47,493 nt of DNA from Chloroflexota bacterium (GTDB lineage Bacteria; Chloroflexota; Anaerolineae; Promineifilales; Promineifilaceae). The notes under the pieces were generated by a model, which worked only from the letters and a program-made list of their open reading frames with translations, ran no database searches and was not told where the DNA came from. The translations under genes and the position numbers were made by a program. The DNA lies in NCBI GenBank assembly GCA_022616275.1, contig JAKEFB010000080.1, forward strand, positions 1-47,493, written 5' to 3'. Positions 26,601-35,171 of the stretch are shown piece after piece; the first letter of the stretch is position 1, and each line of letters begins with the position of its first letter.

Positions 26601-29600
26601 GGCGTCGGTGGGGGCGATGGTGGCTTGAGCCTGGAAGGCGTCCAGGAAAGCGGCAATCTCGGCCGGGCTCTCCACCAGCCGGCCGAGGGCGTACTGGGGC
26701 AGGTAGAACTCCCGCCCCTGCCAGGGGAAGGGCAGGACGGCGGTGTAGTAGTCGTCGGTCAACAGATAGCGCTTGTCCAAGGCCTCGCTAATGATGGGGT
26801 TATCGGCCAGAGGGGCGTAGTGGCGCTCGTTGGCCACCAGCGTCTTGTCCTGGATGCGGCGGAAGGGGACGATGTCGTCCCCGCCGACGACGACCAGGTA
26901 CTTGAGGTTGGGGTAGGCCGGGATGAGGCTGTACAAGAGCGACTTGACGTTGCGGGCGACGTGGTTGGCCATCTGCGGGTTGTCGGGGTTGTTGTCCCAC
27001 AGCCCGTAAGCCTGGCCGATGGCCGGGTAGTCGTCCAGGTTGACCAGGAGCCCATTGACGGCGGGGTGGGCGGCCAGGGCGTTCAGCCGGGTGATGAGAC
27101 CACTGGAAGTAATCGTATCCGTCCCGGTGTAAATCTGGTTGAAGCGGCTCTGGTTGAAGAGGATGAGCGTCTCCACGGCCGTGTCGCTGACGGGGGTGGT
27201 GAAGGTAACGGGAACGGTGGCGGTGACAGGGATGAGCGGCTCCACCGGCGGGGTGAGGGAGACGGTCAGGGTGAAGGGCTCGCTGACGGCCGAGGGGTTG
27301 AAGGCCACCACGGCGATGTAGTAGTTGCCGTATAGCTCGTGAACGTCGTAAAGGATGGCTTCTTCAGCCGGACCGGAGCCAGCCGAAATGGCCACCAGTG
27401 TGCCGATGTCCCCCACCTCCCCGATGTTGGTGATTTGCCCGATATTCGTAATCTGGCCGATGTTGGTGATTTGCCCAATGTTCGTAATCTGGCCGATGTT
27501 GGTAATCTGGCCCAAATCCAATAACTGGCCAATATTGGTAATCTGGCCGATGTTGGTGATTTGCCCAATGTTCGTAATCTGGCCGATGTTGGTGATCTGG
27601 CCGATGTTGGTAATCTGGCCGATGTCGCGGAGCTGGCCAGACTCCTCGTCCACCTGGGGAGCAAAGAGGAAGAGGTCATAGTCATGGCCGCTGGTCAGGG
27701 TCAGGCTGATGGTCGAGCCGGCCTGGGGCACAGGCAGTTGGTACCAGTTGGTGTCGGTAATGGTAATTGAGGTCTCCGTAATGGTGCTACCGTTGCTGAT
27801 GGGCGTGGCCCCATCGCGGACGTTATTGTTGTTGTATTCGACCGCACCAATGTCGCACTCTGGGCCATACGGCCGGACCACCCCGCGCTGGTCGGTGGCC
27901 GGGCAGGCTTCGATGGTGGCAGCATCAATGGCCGGGCTACCGGGCAGCGGCAGGTGGGTGAGCGTACCGCCGCCGTTGTCGGCCAGCGGGCCGAGCACGG
28001 TAACAAAAACGTCGGCCGGATCAACGATGACGTCGCTGGCTGTGGTCGGGCAGCCACCCCCACTGCTTAGCAGATTATAGCCTTCAGAGGTGAGGGGCCA
28101 GCCGAATAGCGTCCGGCAGTCGGCATTAGAAACGACGGCCGTGTTCCCGGCAACAATACTACTGGTGAAGCTGGTGACGCCATAGTTGTCAATACCGCCG
28201 GACTCGCTATTGGCCGCGTTGCCGGTGACAGTCACGTTAGACAGCGTGAGTGAACCGGTATTGACGTAAATACCGCCCCCATCATCCCCGGCCGTATTCC
28301 CACTGATGGTGCTGTTGCTGACAGACGTGTTCGCGCTGCCAGTGCTGGCCAGGCCGCCGCCAAAGACAGACGCCTGGTTGCCGCTGAGCGTGACCCCGGT
28401 GATAGTCACGGTGGCGCCAGCGGTACTGGCGAAACCGCCTCCTGTCGTGGCCACGTTATTGGTAAAGGCGCTGTTGCTGACGGTCATGCTGACCGTAGCG
28501 CCCTGGCTCAAGAGGCCGCCGCCATTGCCGCTGGTGTTGCCATTTTGCGCGGTGATACCGGAGATAACGACGTTGCCACTCAGGACGTGGAAAACGCGGT
28601 CCAGGTCGTTGCCGTCAACAATGGTCAGCTCCGCGCCATCGCCGAGAAGGGTCAGGTCGTTGGTGATGTCCAGGTCGCCGGTAGCGGCCGCGTCCTCGCC
28701 GGTCCCGCCCAGGCTCAAGTTGTAAGTACCGGCCGGGAGGACGATCGTATCGGCGCCGCTGCCGGCCGGGCAGGCGTCTACGGCCGCGTTGGTGTTAGCG
28801 GCAATAATGGCCTCACGCAGGGTGCAGTTGCCATTGATGGTGTTGTCGTCGGCGGTGGTGTCCACGACGATGCCAAAGCCGGTCTCATAAGCGCCGATGT
28901 CACAGCCACTCCCCTGCGGCCGGGTCACGTCACGCTGGTCAATCTCCAGGCAGGCGCTGTCGTCGGCCGCATCAATAGCCGGGCTGTTGGCTAATAGGGC
29001 GTGGGTATCTGTCTCGCCGCCGTTATCGGCCAACGGGCCGAGCAGCGGGTCCTGGCCGGTAATATCATTGGCCGTCACGCCGCCGATGCTGCAACTGACC
29101 ACATCCTCGATCAGGTTGTAATCCTGGGACGTCAACAGGCCATCACAATCAGGGCCAACCTCGGCGCTGTTATTCGCTATCAGGCTGTTTTTTACGTTGA
29201 CCGTGCCGCCGGGGTTGTCAATGCCGCCGCCATCGAAGGCGCTGTTGCTGGCGACGGTGCTGCTATGAAGCGTCGTCGTGCTGGAGGCGGCCGTATCAAT
29301 GCCGCCGCCATCGGCGGGCGTGCTGTTGCCGCTGATGGTGCTGTTAAAAATGTACAAAATATTGCGGTTGTTAATGCCGCCGCCCCCGCCGCTGCCAACG
29401 TCAGTATTGTTGACGATGGCGCTTTCCATGATCTCCAGAGTACCCTCGTTCCAAATTCCCGCGCCGCCGCTGCCGGCGGCCGTGTTGTCCGCGACGAGCG
29501 TGTGGTCTAATGCCAGGGTATCAACGTTAAAGATGCCGCCGCCACTATCGGTGGTACTGCCACCCTGGATGGCCAGGTTATTCAAGAAGACAGTGCCGGT

Positions 29601-30017
29601 CAGTACGTGAAAGACACGGTCTATTTCATTGCCGTCAATGATCGTCGTCCTGGCTCCGGCTCCGTTGATGGTCAAGCCGTCAGCAATGTCCAGGTCGCCG
29701 GTGGCAGCCGCGTCTTCGCCCGTCCCGGCGATGGCCAGATTGTACACGCCGGCCGGGAGGACGATGGTGTCGGCGCCGCTGCCGGCCGGACAGGCGTCTA
29801 CGGCCGCGTTCGTGTTGGCGGCAACGATCGCCTCGCGCAGGGTACAGTTGCCGTTGACGGTATTATCGTCCAGCGTCGTCGTCGGCGTGATAACCGCTAA
29901 AAGGCTGCGTGGTTCGCTGGCGGCCGTGGTCGTTCCGGCCAGCGTTAAGAGCCAGTATAGAAGGATGATAAGACCCGACGAGAGAACAATTGGCGAAAGC
30001 CAGCGCTGTATTTTCAT
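23607..30017 (-). CDS. Giant secreted protein: CSLREA beta-helix, hexapeptide repeats, C25 (gingipain-like) peptidase, PKD domains
   Basis: 2136 residues from [20 protein letters not shown], a signal peptide with AAGGA upstream. Two CSLREA modules ([20 protein letters not shown] near 50, [20 protein letters not shown] near 395) each lead into right-handed beta-helix repeats ([18 protein letters not shown]). A prepeptidase-C-like beta domain near 760-920 is interrupted by 13 hexapeptide units (ITNIGQ, about 795-870). A C25-like caspase-fold peptidase (about 955-1340) has His 1198 (LNSHFQHF) and Cys 1233 (SVGCHSG). Five PKD domains (about 1620-2070) follow, then [10 protein letters not shown]. 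The last 56 residues look non-native and include the translated GTAGGGG repeat. It is likely a surface or secreted protease-adhesin. Confidence 0.87.
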   Translation of the reverse strand: MKIQRWLSPIVLSSGLIILLYWLLTLAGTTTAASEPRSLLAVITPTTTLDDNTVNGNCTLREAIVAANTNAAVDACPAGSGADTIVLPAGVYNLAIAGTGEDAAATGDLDIADGLTINGAGARTTIIDGNEIDRVFHVLTGTVFLNNLAIQGGSTTDSGGGIFNVDTLALDHTLVADNTAAGSGGAGIWNEGTLEIMESAIVNNTDVGSGGGGGINNRNILYIFNSTISGNSTPADGGGIDTAASSTTTLHSSTVASNSAFDGGGIDNPGGTVNVKNSLIANNSAEVGPDCDGLLTSQDYNLIEDVVSCSIGGVTANDITGQDPLLGPLADNGGETDTHALLANSPAIDAADDSACLEIDQRDVTRPQGSGCDIGAYETGFGIVVDTTADDNTINGNCTLREAIIAANTNAAVDACPAGSGADTIVLPAGTYNLSLGGTGEDAAATGDLDITNDLTLLGDGAELTIVDGNDLDRVFHVLSGNVVISGITAQNGNTSGNGGGLLSQGATVSMTVSNSAFTNNVATTGGGFASTAGATVTITGVTLSGNQASVFGGGLASTGSANTSVSNSTISGNTAGDDGGGIYVNTGSLTLSNVTVTGNAANSESGGIDNYGVTSFTSSIVAGNTAVVSNADCRTLFGWPLTSEGYNLLSSGGGCPTTASDVIVDPADVFVTVLGPLADNGGGTLTHLPLPGSPAIDAATIEACPATDQRGVVRPYGPECDIGAVEYNNNNVRDGATPISNGSTITETSITITDTNWYQLPVPQAGSTISLTLTSGHDYDLFLFAPQVDEESGQLRDIGQITNIGQITNIGQITNIGQITNIGQITNIGQLLDLGQITNIGQITNIGQITNIGQITNIGQITNIGEVGDIGTLVAISAGSGPAEEAILYDVHELYGNYYIAVVAFNPSAVSEPFTLTVSLTPPVEPLIPVTATVPVTFTTPVSDTAVETLILFNQSRFNQIYTGTDTITSSGLITRLNALAAHPAVNGLLVNLDDYPAIGQAYGLWDNNPDNPQMANHVARNVKSLLYSLIPAYPNLKYLVVVGGDDIVPFRRIQDKTLVANERHYAPLADNPIISEALDKRYLLTDDYYTAVLPFPWQGREFYLPQYALGRLVESPAEIAAFLDAFQAQATIAPTDALVTGYDFLIDQATAVSQTLAAAGIGSITPMIDNSWTANDFRNNLFALTDAPGLISLNSHFQHFNFFPNDPSLVWATEVTSTTSYLGSLVFSVGCHSGLSISDLAASSIPTGTDWAQAFLRQGATYLGNTGYGYGDSDLVAYSERLMVNFVEELADDSAGTPTVGSALLAAKQRYYNSIVGGSLSSYDEKVLLELTLYGLPMLAVDMPNALGHQPGGEASLAPIRGSTNYTLTFAYEAHANSGFAPGTYYTLQGESDLHVTGGRPVQPRTTIELSTPGDIAHGVLLLGGSFSDTLAFDPVVASVITEEIYLAAESSYPVAQWYPVVPVSVNRFLAVDGQMRQRLVVVPGQFLATAGVTPTVGLERLYGSLELAVYTAPFSQTDFLAPQIWQATAITTPATLEFSVLVEDDSGGVQRVVVLYYAQGESAWSKVEMAYNPTTGQATGSVSRPVGLVSYWVQAVDEAGNVALLLDHGNFFTLAVPNVAPTANAGSDQAADEGDLVALSGTFQDPNPNDSHTFLWQVAASNGQVVPAGANQNFSFTPFDNGLYTVTFTVTDSYGAASSDVIVVTAGNVAPTADAGPDQSVGEGDLVALSALVTDPGSNDSHTYLWQVTASNGQNIPNGAGQNFSFTPFDDGVYTVTLIVTDDDGDSDSDVAFITAGNVAPTADAGPDQSVGEGDLVALAALVTDPGSNDSHTYLWQVTADNGQTIPNGTDQSFSFTPVDNGVYTVTLTVTDDDGGSDSDVALVLVDNAAPAANAGPDRVANEGQWLTISGSFTDPGGNDTHTYLWQVVASNGQVIPEFTTLNFTFTPYDNGVYTATLTVTDNDGDSGTDTAIITVNNVAPTTNAGPDQTATSNNLVTLDGSFTDPGLSDSHTFLWEVVASNGQNVPDGTDEDFSFTPTGLGVYTVTFTVTDDDSGSDGDVAVVMVSGSTLYLPIIIGAAPPTQASASPAPAAVGARCVGARCIVPLQFVAQRPGGRQVQGRLQVLKDGFARL
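23687..23729. repeat. GTAGGGG-ACGAT palindrome with an extra arm
   Basis: GTAGGGGTACGAT (23687-23699), AC, ATCGTGCCCCTAC (23702-23714), then AC and a second identical ATCGTGCCCCTAC (23717-23729). The first two arms pair with one wobble. The stop of the cyclase gene (TAG, 23688-23690) lies in the first arm, and the convergent gene reads through the whole element. Confidence 0.75.
23810..25150 (-). repeat. Five PKD-domain coding repeats
   Basis: Each unit is about 265 bases and encodes a PKD fold beginning [10 protein letters not shown] and ending in [12 protein letters not shown]. Units 2 and 3 are nearly identical over long stretches (both carry [10 protein letters not shown] and [18 protein letters not shown]), pointing to recent duplication or gene conversion. 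Confidence 0.75.
27402..27632 (-). repeat. 18-bp tandem repeat encoding ITNIGQ hexapeptides
   Basis: Thirteen consecutive six-residue units: LRDIGQ, five [12 protein letters not shown], four ITNIGQ, one ITNIGE, then VGDIG. The register I-G-Q-I-T-N fits the left-handed beta-helix hexapeptide rule ([LIV]-[GAED]-x-x-[STAV]-x). The array sits in a loop of the beta domain before the C25 peptidase. Confidence 0.85.
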
Positions 30018-30292
30018 GATGAATCCTTTTTTTCTTGTCTGCGGGGCACGCGATTGAACTTCCTGGTGTGCCGGCTCGCTTCTGGCGACTGGGTGACGAG
30101 TAGTTGAATTGTAATCAAAAGGATCACAATAAACAATTGGACTTGGGTACACACGTATCCTTCCGGCCCGCCAATAATAGAGACGGCAATCACTGGGCTA
30201 CTACCGCCAGAGCTGCGCTGGTAAACGTGAAGCGCACCCAGGTCCGTGCGCGAAAAGCAAAACAAACAGGCCAACCAGGGGCCTATTTTTAT
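30018..30292. other. 275-base gap carrying the promoter of the CSLREA/C25 gene
   Basis: No gene seen. It contains the candidate promoter at 30108-30136 and an AT-rich stretch around 30100-30140 that stands out from the GC-rich surroundings. No terminator hairpin was recognised after the DUF2283 gene. Confidence 0.5.
30108..30136 (-). promoter_or_regulatory. Sigma-70-type promoter of the CSLREA/C25 gene
   Basis: On the minus strand, TTGTTT (30136-30131), 17 bases, then TACAAT (30113-30108). The transcript would start near 30100 with a leader of about 85 bases before the ATG at 30017. Confidence 0.45.
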
Positions 30293-30613
30293 CTATTGTC
30301 GGTTGTGGAAGCGAAAAGGGGTCGTAACGTGGAGGAGTTGATTGACCGGTGGAGTAGTAACCATTTCGATCACCGCTTCCCGCAACTCTGGTTCTAGCTC
30401 TTCCAGGCCGTCCAGCGGGAAACTACGTGGCCCTAATTCGGTTGGCTGGACCAATACCGAAAAATCCATCAACGTCACTCCAATGGCTCGCTTTTCGGCC
30501 AGGTTAAAACGCAGCAGAATGTTACTATTCAGTTCGACAGCAGCCGTAGCTGCCTCCCCTGGAGCGAAGGAGATATACAGCACATCAGCTTCTTGGTCAT
30601 AGGACTCAATCAC
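30293..30613 (-). CDS. DUF2283 family protein
   Basis: 106 residues. It starts with GTG at 30613, overlapping the TGA of the upstream ATPase gene by four bases (GTGA), so the two are translationally coupled. DUF2283 features: YDQEADVLYISF at the start, then a central strand LLRFNLAEKRAIGVTLMDFS. The family is widespread, short and of unknown function. The last 35 residues (PELREAVIEMVTTPPVNQLL) extend past the usual DUF2283 core. The operon position behind helicase-loading genes may be only structural. Confidence 0.8.
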   Translation of the reverse strand: MIESYDQEADVLYISFAPGEAATAAVELNSNILLRFNLAEKRAIGVTLMDFSVLVQPTELGPRSFPLDGLEELEPELREAVIEMVTTPPVNQLLHVTTPFRFHNRQ

Positions 30614-32031
30614 TTACGGCGACTCGACGTACGCTTGGCCTTGACGCTGCCCCGGTAGCTGGGCACTTCCAGCAGGAAGAAAGTGCAGCGGCTGCTGTCG
30701 AACATCCGCGTGGCCAGCCGGGGATCAATTTCGTCCAGGGGCGTGGCCGTGGTAATGACGGTCGGCAGCCGGGCGTTGTAGCGGTAGTTGAACAACTGGT
30801 ACAGCTTTTCCCTGGCCCAGGCCGTAGCGCTCTCTGTGCCCAGGTCGTCCAGAATGAGCAGGGGGGCGCTCTTCACTTCGTCAAAACGCTTGTCGTAGCG
30901 AACGCCGCTGGCCGGATTAAAGGTCGCCCGCAGGTGATCTAACAACTCGGGCACCCCCACAAAGAGGACCGGCTCACCCTGGTTGGAAACGTGGTTGGCG
31001 ATAGCCGCGGCCAGATGGGTTTTGCCGTTGCCGTAGCCGGCGCTGTTGAGCACCAGCCAGTCCTTGGGACTTTCGGCAAACTCTCTGGCCGTATCCAGGG
31101 CGCGCCGCAAGTTTTCCGACTGGGCGGCCGGCAGCTCCCGCTCACGCAGGTCAAAGTTGCTAAGGGTCTTGTCGCGGTGCAAATGGAGCATGGACAGCCC
31201 GGATTGATCCTCATTGACGCCGGCGCCCCGAAAATCCGGGGCCTGGATGGTGACAATCTGCACCAGGCTGGGGTCCACCATCCGGGAGCGGATACGAATC
31301 TCAATGTCCTCCAATCCCTCGTTGGTGGTCACAACGGTTGGCAGTCGGCCATTGTAACGAAAATTGAAAATCTGGTACAGCTTTTCCTGGGCCCACTCCG
31401 TATTGTTTTGAGTGCCCAGATCGTCGAGGATCAACAAGGGCGCGCTGCGGACCTGTTCAAAACGCTCGTCGTAGCTGCTCGTCGAGGCCGGGCCGTAAGT
31501 AGCCCGCAAATGGTCCAGCAGGTCAGGGGTGTTAACGAAGAGCACCGGCTGGCCCTCGACGATGCGGGCGTTGGCAATCGCCGCCGCCAGGTGGGTCTTG
31601 CCGCAGCCGTAGCCGCCTTTGAGCACCAGCCAGCCATCCGGGTTTTCGGCGTAGGTCAGGGCCCGCTCGTAGGCTGCTTTTAAATTGCGCTGCTTGGCCG
31701 GCGGCAGGCCAATGCCGTCCGGGAAGAAGTTGTCGAAGGTGTAATCCTTCAGCGCGCCAAGCTGGCTCAATTGGAGCAGCCGCCTGGCCTGGGAAAGCTC
31801 TTCCTCGGCCGCGCGGCAAGAACAGGTGACCGCCCGGCCGAAATTGGGATGGTCCAGCCCCACGTCGGGAATGACAAAACCCATCCCGCCACAATAAGGA
31901 CAATCGGGCCGGCCGCCGCCCGGCCGCTCTAGGGGCGGCGGAGGCGGCTGGTCAGCGTTTGATAATATCTTTGAGTTCGTCCGGGATTTGTTGTCTAAGC
32001 TCTTTTTGAGTATCTCGGCGGTTGATTCCAT
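30610..32031 (-). CDS. Double DnaC/IstB-like AAA+ ATPase (putative helicase loader, two fused ATPase modules)
   Basis: 473 residues from MESTAEILKKSLDN, preceded by AGGAAGG. A zinc-finger-like CPYCGGMGF...VTCSC lies near 40-65. ATPase module 1 has Walker A GGYGCGKTHLAAA near 140, Walker B LLILDDLGTQ near 200, and RIRSRM arginines. Module 2 repeats the plan: AGYGNGKTHLAAA near 335, LLILDDLGTE near 393, and RLATRMFDSSR. Phrases such as DLLDHLRAT / ELLDHLRAT and YDERFEQVRSAPLLILDDLG / YDKRFDEVKSAPLLILDDLG show that it arose by internal duplication. DnaC/DnaI loaders normally have one ATPase domain. With the DnaD-like gene and dnaB upstream it is most likely the DnaB loader. The start overlaps the DnaD-like gene by 80 bases. 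Confidence 0.85.
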   Translation of the reverse strand: MESTAEILKKSLDNKSRTNSKILSNADQPPPPPLERPGGGRPDCPYCGGMGFVIPDVGLDHPNFGRAVTCSCRAAEEELSQARRLLQLSQLGALKDYTFDNFFPDGIGLPPAKQRNLKAAYERALTYAENPDGWLVLKGGYGCGKTHLAAAIANARIVEGQPVLFVNTPDLLDHLRATYGPASTSSYDERFEQVRSAPLLILDDLGTQNNTEWAQEKLYQIFNFRYNGRLPTVVTTNEGLEDIEIRIRSRMVDPSLVQIVTIQAPDFRGAGVNEDQSGLSMLHLHRDKTLSNFDLRERELPAAQSENLRRALDTAREFAESPKDWLVLNSAGYGNGKTHLAAAIANHVSNQGEPVLFVGVPELLDHLRATFNPASGVRYDKRFDEVKSAPLLILDDLGTESATAWAREKLYQLFNYRYNARLPTVITTATPLDEIDPRLATRMFDSSRCTFFLLEVPSYRGSVKAKRTSSRRK

Positions 32032-32659
32032 CGCTCTTGCCTTCCTGGCGCCACCGTTCCAGAATAGCCAGGACGTAGCGCCATTTGCGAACGTTATTTT
32101 CCACAGCCAGCTCAATGGCCTCGGCAATCCAGCTCAACGGGTAATTCTGTTCGGCGTCCCGCAATTCGTCGGCGATGAGGGGGGTGAGCGGGCCGATATT
32201 TTGCTCGTAGAGAACGAAGATGTTCGGCCGTTCTACCAGCAGCGTAATCGGCTCGTCTTCGTCCGGGTTGGGCCGCCATTCGCCCCGGGTGATGCCCTCG
32301 ACGGCGGCGCGCCCTTTTTCGGTATTCAGAAAGTACAGGTCCATTTTACCATCGGCGCTTTCCACGTTCACGTGCAGGAAGGTGCCCCGGGCCACCGCCC
32401 GCTCAATACCGTCGGTCAAGACCTCGGCCGCCTGGGTGGGGTTCGGCCCCAGCCCCTTCATAAACTCGCCGTCGTTCAAAAAGTCGGTCAGGCGCAGGTA
32501 GCGGACCTGGCCCTCTTTCTGGCCCAGCGCCCAAAAGGCGTACAAAGTGGCCTTCAGCTCGGCCAGGCTGTCTATAATAGGTAACAGGTCGCTAAAGAAC
32601 AGGTTGGGTATTTGCGTCAACCGCAACTTCCCCTCGGGAAAACCAGGAAAACCTTTCAT
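31952..32659 (-). CDS. DnaD-domain primosome protein
   Basis: 235 residues. An N-terminal winged-helix-like part begins GFPEGKLRLTQIPNLFFSDL. The C-terminal DnaD/DnaB2-type helical domain is about 145-220 (NIFVLYEQNIGPLTPLIADE, LSWIAEAIELAVENNVRKWR, YVLAILERWRQEGK). In Firmicutes such proteins remodel DNA and help DnaI load DnaC/DnaB helicase at replication origins and restart sites. AGGT-GAGAG precedes the ATG. It starts 12 bases after the dnaB stop and its end overlaps the DnaC-like ATPase gene, giving a compact dnaB-dnaD-dnaC order. Confidence 0.85.
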   Translation of the reverse strand: MKGFPGFPEGKLRLTQIPNLFFSDLLPIIDSLAELKATLYAFWALGQKEGQVRYLRLTDFLNDGEFMKGLGPNPTQAAEVLTDGIERAVARGTFLHVNVESADGKMDLYFLNTEKGRAAVEGITRGEWRPNPDEDEPITLLVERPNIFVLYEQNIGPLTPLIADELRDAEQNYPLSWIAEAIELAVENNVRKWRYVLAILERWRQEGKSDGINRRDTQKELRQQIPDELKDIIKR

Positions 32660-32671
32660 CTCTCACCTAAC

Positions 32672-34528
32672 CTATAACGCAATCTCTTGCCGCTGCAAAT
32701 TGCGGAATGTGGCTAACTTGCCATGCCAGTACAAATCAATGACGGCCGTCGGCCCGTTGCGGTGCTTGGCAATGCTTACCTCGGCAATATTCGGCCGTTC
32801 AGTCGTGTCCGGGTTGTAATATTCGTCACGGTAAATGAACATGACAATGTCGGCGTCCTGCTCAATTGAGTTGTGGGCGACAACGTCGTTGGCTACAAAA
32901 TTGTGCGGCCCCGGCACCGTTAAATCAAAAACTTCACCTTCACCATCGGCCTCAATGGCCACGATTTCGTCCCAGCCTGGAAGTAGTCTACTGTCTGATA
33001 TGGAGAAGAGAGCATCCTCAGATGCGACCCGTCCGGCATCCTCAGATGCCGGACTCCTCATTGTGCCAATAAGGGATACTCTCTCTGCCAGGGCTTGAGG
33101 CAGAGCGATTCGTTCACCTGGCTGCAATTTATCCAGGCGTTTCCAACCGTCAAAAGCTCGGAATTTGTGGTTCGCCGTGGCCTTGATTGAACGGCCGAGA
33201 CGGGTTCTCAGGTGATAAACAGGTTTGACTCCGGTACAAAACGCATGGCTTACGACGGCTCGTTCAATTTGCCAGGTTGCCTCATTTAAGGCCCACACGG
33301 CAAAACCGGACTGACCAGCCAGGTCGCGAATAGGTATACGCCGGCCGCTATCGGCCAGCGTAATCAGCGTATCGCCTGCCAGGCAGCCGGATTCACGCAG
33401 ATCGGCCAACTGCGGCCGCTTGTCCTGCCGCTGTTCCACCGCCCGGCTGAGCTGCGAGGCGGCCACGACCGGTACGTCCAACTCCCGGGCCAGCCCCTTC
33501 AAGGACCGGGAGATTTCGCTAATCTCCTGCACCCGGTTGTTGTAGCCGCGTTCCGTCTGCATTAACTGGAGATAATCAATCATCACCAGGTCCAGCCCAT
33601 GCTCGGCGTACAACCGGCGGCACTTGGTGCGCAACTGGAGCGGGGTAATGGACGGCGTATCGTCAATGAAGACCCGCGTTTCTGAAATCCGGCCGACCGC
33701 CTCGTAAAAGATAGGCCACTCGTGCTCGTGCAGGTCGCCGCGCCGCAGCCGTTGGGAATCAATCCGCGTTTCGGCGGCAATCATCCGCTGGACCAGTTGC
33801 TCGCCGGACATCTCCAGGCTAAAAATGGCTACCCGCTTGGCATAGCGCCGGGCGGCGTTCAGACCGATAGCCATCTGCAGCGCCGTCTTGCCCATACCCG
33901 GCCGGGCGGCAACGATGATCAGGTCCGACTTATTCAGACCGCCCAACAGTTTGTCCAGGTCGGTGAAGCCCGTCGGTACGCCGATGACCTCTTCGCCACG
34001 GGCGTGTAACTCCTCAATCCGGTCCAGGTAATGGCGGGCAATCTCCTTGACCGGCACCAGTTCGCGGCTGTTGCGTTCCTCACTGACGGTGAAGAGGGCC
34101 TGTTCGGCGCGGTCAATGACCACGTTAATATCTTCGTCCTCTTCGTAAGCCAGGTTGGCGATGGCGCTGGCGGCGCCAATCATCCGCCGCCGTAGCGAGG
34201 CCCCTTCCACGATCCGGCCGTAGCTGCGCGCGTTAATCGAGGTGGGGACAGTGTTAATCAGGCCGATGATGTACGCTTCTCCCCCCAATTCGTCAAGCTG
34301 GCTGCGCCGGCGCAGTTCGTCGGCCAGGGTAATCAGGTCCACCGGCTCGCGCCGCTCGTTGAGGTCCAGGATGGCCTCGTAAATCCAGCGGTTCTGCTCG
34401 CGGTAGAAAGCAACCGGCCGCAAAAAAGAGGCGACCTCGAAAATGGCGTCGGGGTCAATGAGCAGAGAGCCCAGGAGCGCTTCCTCGGCTTCTACGTTGT
34501 TCGGGGGAACACGATCAATGGCGGACAT
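32672..34528 (-). CDS. dnaB: Replicative DNA helicase DnaB with a mini-intein
   Basis: The precursor is 618 residues; after splicing, the helicase would be 446. It starts at MSAIDRVPPNNVEAEEALLG; an upstream extension to 34573 only translates a repeat and is rejected. The N-terminal domain (about 1-150) binds primase. The RecA-like motor has Walker A ARPGMGKTALQMA near 210, Walker B DLVMIDYLQLM near 320, and VAASQLSRAVEQR. The intein (residues 382-553) interrupts DLRESG / SIEQDADIV, a conserved site also used by the Synechocystis DnaB intein. No Shine-Dalgarno is visible; an inverted repeat sits immediately upstream. Confidence 0.95.
   Translation of the reverse strand: MSAIDRVPPNNVEAEEALLGSLLIDPDAIFEVASFLRPVAFYREQNRWIYEAILDLNERREPVDLITLADELRRRSQLDELGGEAYIIGLINTVPTSINARSYGRIVEGASLRRRMIGAASAIANLAYEEDEDINVVIDRAEQALFTVSEERNSRELVPVKEIARHYLDRIEELHARGEEVIGVPTGFTDLDKLLGGLNKSDLIIVAARPGMGKTALQMAIGLNAARRYAKRVAIFSLEMSGEQLVQRMIAAETRIDSQRLRRGDLHEHEWPIFYEAVGRISETRVFIDDTPSITPLQLRTKCRRLYAEHGLDLVMIDYLQLMQTERGYNNRVQEISEISRSLKGLARELDVPVVAASQLSRAVEQRQDKRPQLADLRESGCLAGDTLITLADSGRRIPIRDLAGQSGFAVWALNEATWQIERAVVSHAFCTGVKPVYHLRTRLGRSIKATANHKFRAFDGWKRLDKLQPGERIALPQALAERVSLIGTMRSPASEDAGRVASEDALFSISDSRLLPGWDEIVAIEADGEGEVFDLTVPGPHNFVANDVVAHNSIEQDADIVMFIYRDEYYNPDTTERPNIAEVSIAKHRNGPTAVIDLYWHGKLATFRNLQRQEIAL
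32870..33385 (-). mobile_element. DnaB mini-intein without endonuclease (172 residues)
   Basis: It begins with the nucleophile Cys (CLAGDTLITLADSGRR, block A). Block B follows (TANHKFRAFDGWKRL, with the TxxH histidine), then blocks F/G (EVFDLTVPGPHNFVANDVVAHN without the first residues), with the His-Asn end and Ser as the first C-extein residue. All splicing residues are present. Only about 45 residues lie between block B and block F, so no LAGLIDADG endonuclease remains. It can probably splice but not home. Confidence 0.9.
33012..33054. repeat. REP-like palindrome inside the intein linker
   Basis: Perfect 10-bp arms GTCCGGCATC (33031-33040) and GATGCCGGAC (33045-33054) with loop CTCA, preceded by a partial copy GCATCCTCAGATGC (33012-33025). 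It is translated in frame as RSPASEDAGRVASEDA within the intein, exactly where an endonuclease would lie. Confidence 0.75.
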
Positions 34529-34535
34529 AGAATGC

Positions 34536-34591
34536 AAAACGTGAAACGCAAAACGTGGAGCGCAGCCTTCCACGTTTCACGTTTCACGTTT
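34536..34591. repeat. AACGTGAAACG inverted repeat upstream of dnaB
   Basis: The left arm ends at 34559 (AAACGTGAAACGCAAAACG type) and the right arm is 34569-34591 (CACGTTTCACGTTTCACG type). They pair over about 23 bases with two mismatches. It ends 8 bases from the dnaB start, between dnaB and the DUF151 gene. Confidence 0.7.
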
Positions 34592-34632
34592 CAACGGGCC
34601 GGACAACAGGCGTCAGGCGCGCCCTTCACATC

Positions 34633-35142
34633 TCATTCGTCGCCTTCGAAGTCCTCAAAGTCCAGGGTGTCTACGAAATCCTTGAAGGCATCCAGTTTTT
34701 CGACGTCGTCGCCGCCGGTGGGTTTCTCTTCCTCGATGTCGGGTTCGGGCAGGATACCGGCCTGCTCCATCACCAGCTCGTCCACAAAGATGGGCACCTT
34801 GGCCCGGACGGCCAGGGCAATTGAGTCCGACGGCCGGCAATCAATTTCCAGCAGTTCCCCTTTGAGGTCAATGAAAAGGCGAGCGTGGAAGACCTGGTCC
34901 CGCAGTTCGTTGATGAGGATGTGAGAGACCTTGCCGCCCATCTCTTCGATGACGTTTTTGAGCAGATCGTGAGTAACCGGCCGGGCAATTTCGACGTCCT
35001 GGAGTTCGATGGTAATGGCTTCGGCCTCGCAAGGGCCGATCCAGATCGGCAACTGGCGTTCCCCGTCTACGTCGCGCAGCATGACAATACGGTGCTGCGA
35101 GATGAGACTGATACGAATACTGTCTATTACGACTTCGATCAT
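34633..35142 (-). CDS. Bifunctional nuclease family protein (DUF151/BFN)
   Basis: 169 residues from MIEVVIDSIRISLISQHRIV, with AGGGG upstream. Family features: VMLRDVDGERQLPIWIGPCEAEAI, a VTHDLLKNVIEEMGG helix, FHARLFIDLKGELLEIDCRP and SDSIALAVRAKVPIFVDELV. The acidic C-terminus (about 135-169, many Asp/Glu) is typical of the longer members. Characterised plant and bacterial relatives have RNase/DNase activity, but most are unstudied. It lies upstream of dnaB, separated by an inverted repeat, so co-transcription is possible but not shown. Confidence 0.88.
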   Translation of the reverse strand: MIEVVIDSIRISLISQHRIVMLRDVDGERQLPIWIGPCEAEAITIELQDVEIARPVTHDLLKNVIEEMGGKVSHILINELRDQVFHARLFIDLKGELLEIDCRPSDSIALAVRAKVPIFVDELVMEQAGILPEPDIEEEKPTGGDDVEKLDAFKDFVDTLDFEDFEGDE

Positions 35143-35171
35143 TAGGATACCCCTTTGTATCTGCTCAGGCT

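Noticed and set aside
27402-27632. A CRISPR array or minisatellite, suggested by regular 18-bp units.
   Set aside because: There are no spacers, and the units are codon-phased and keep a hexapeptide inside a long reading frame.
34529-34573. N-terminal extension of dnaB to 34573.
   Set aside because: It reads through an AACGTGAAACG inverted repeat (EGCAPRFAFHVLH) and is not part of any DnaB.
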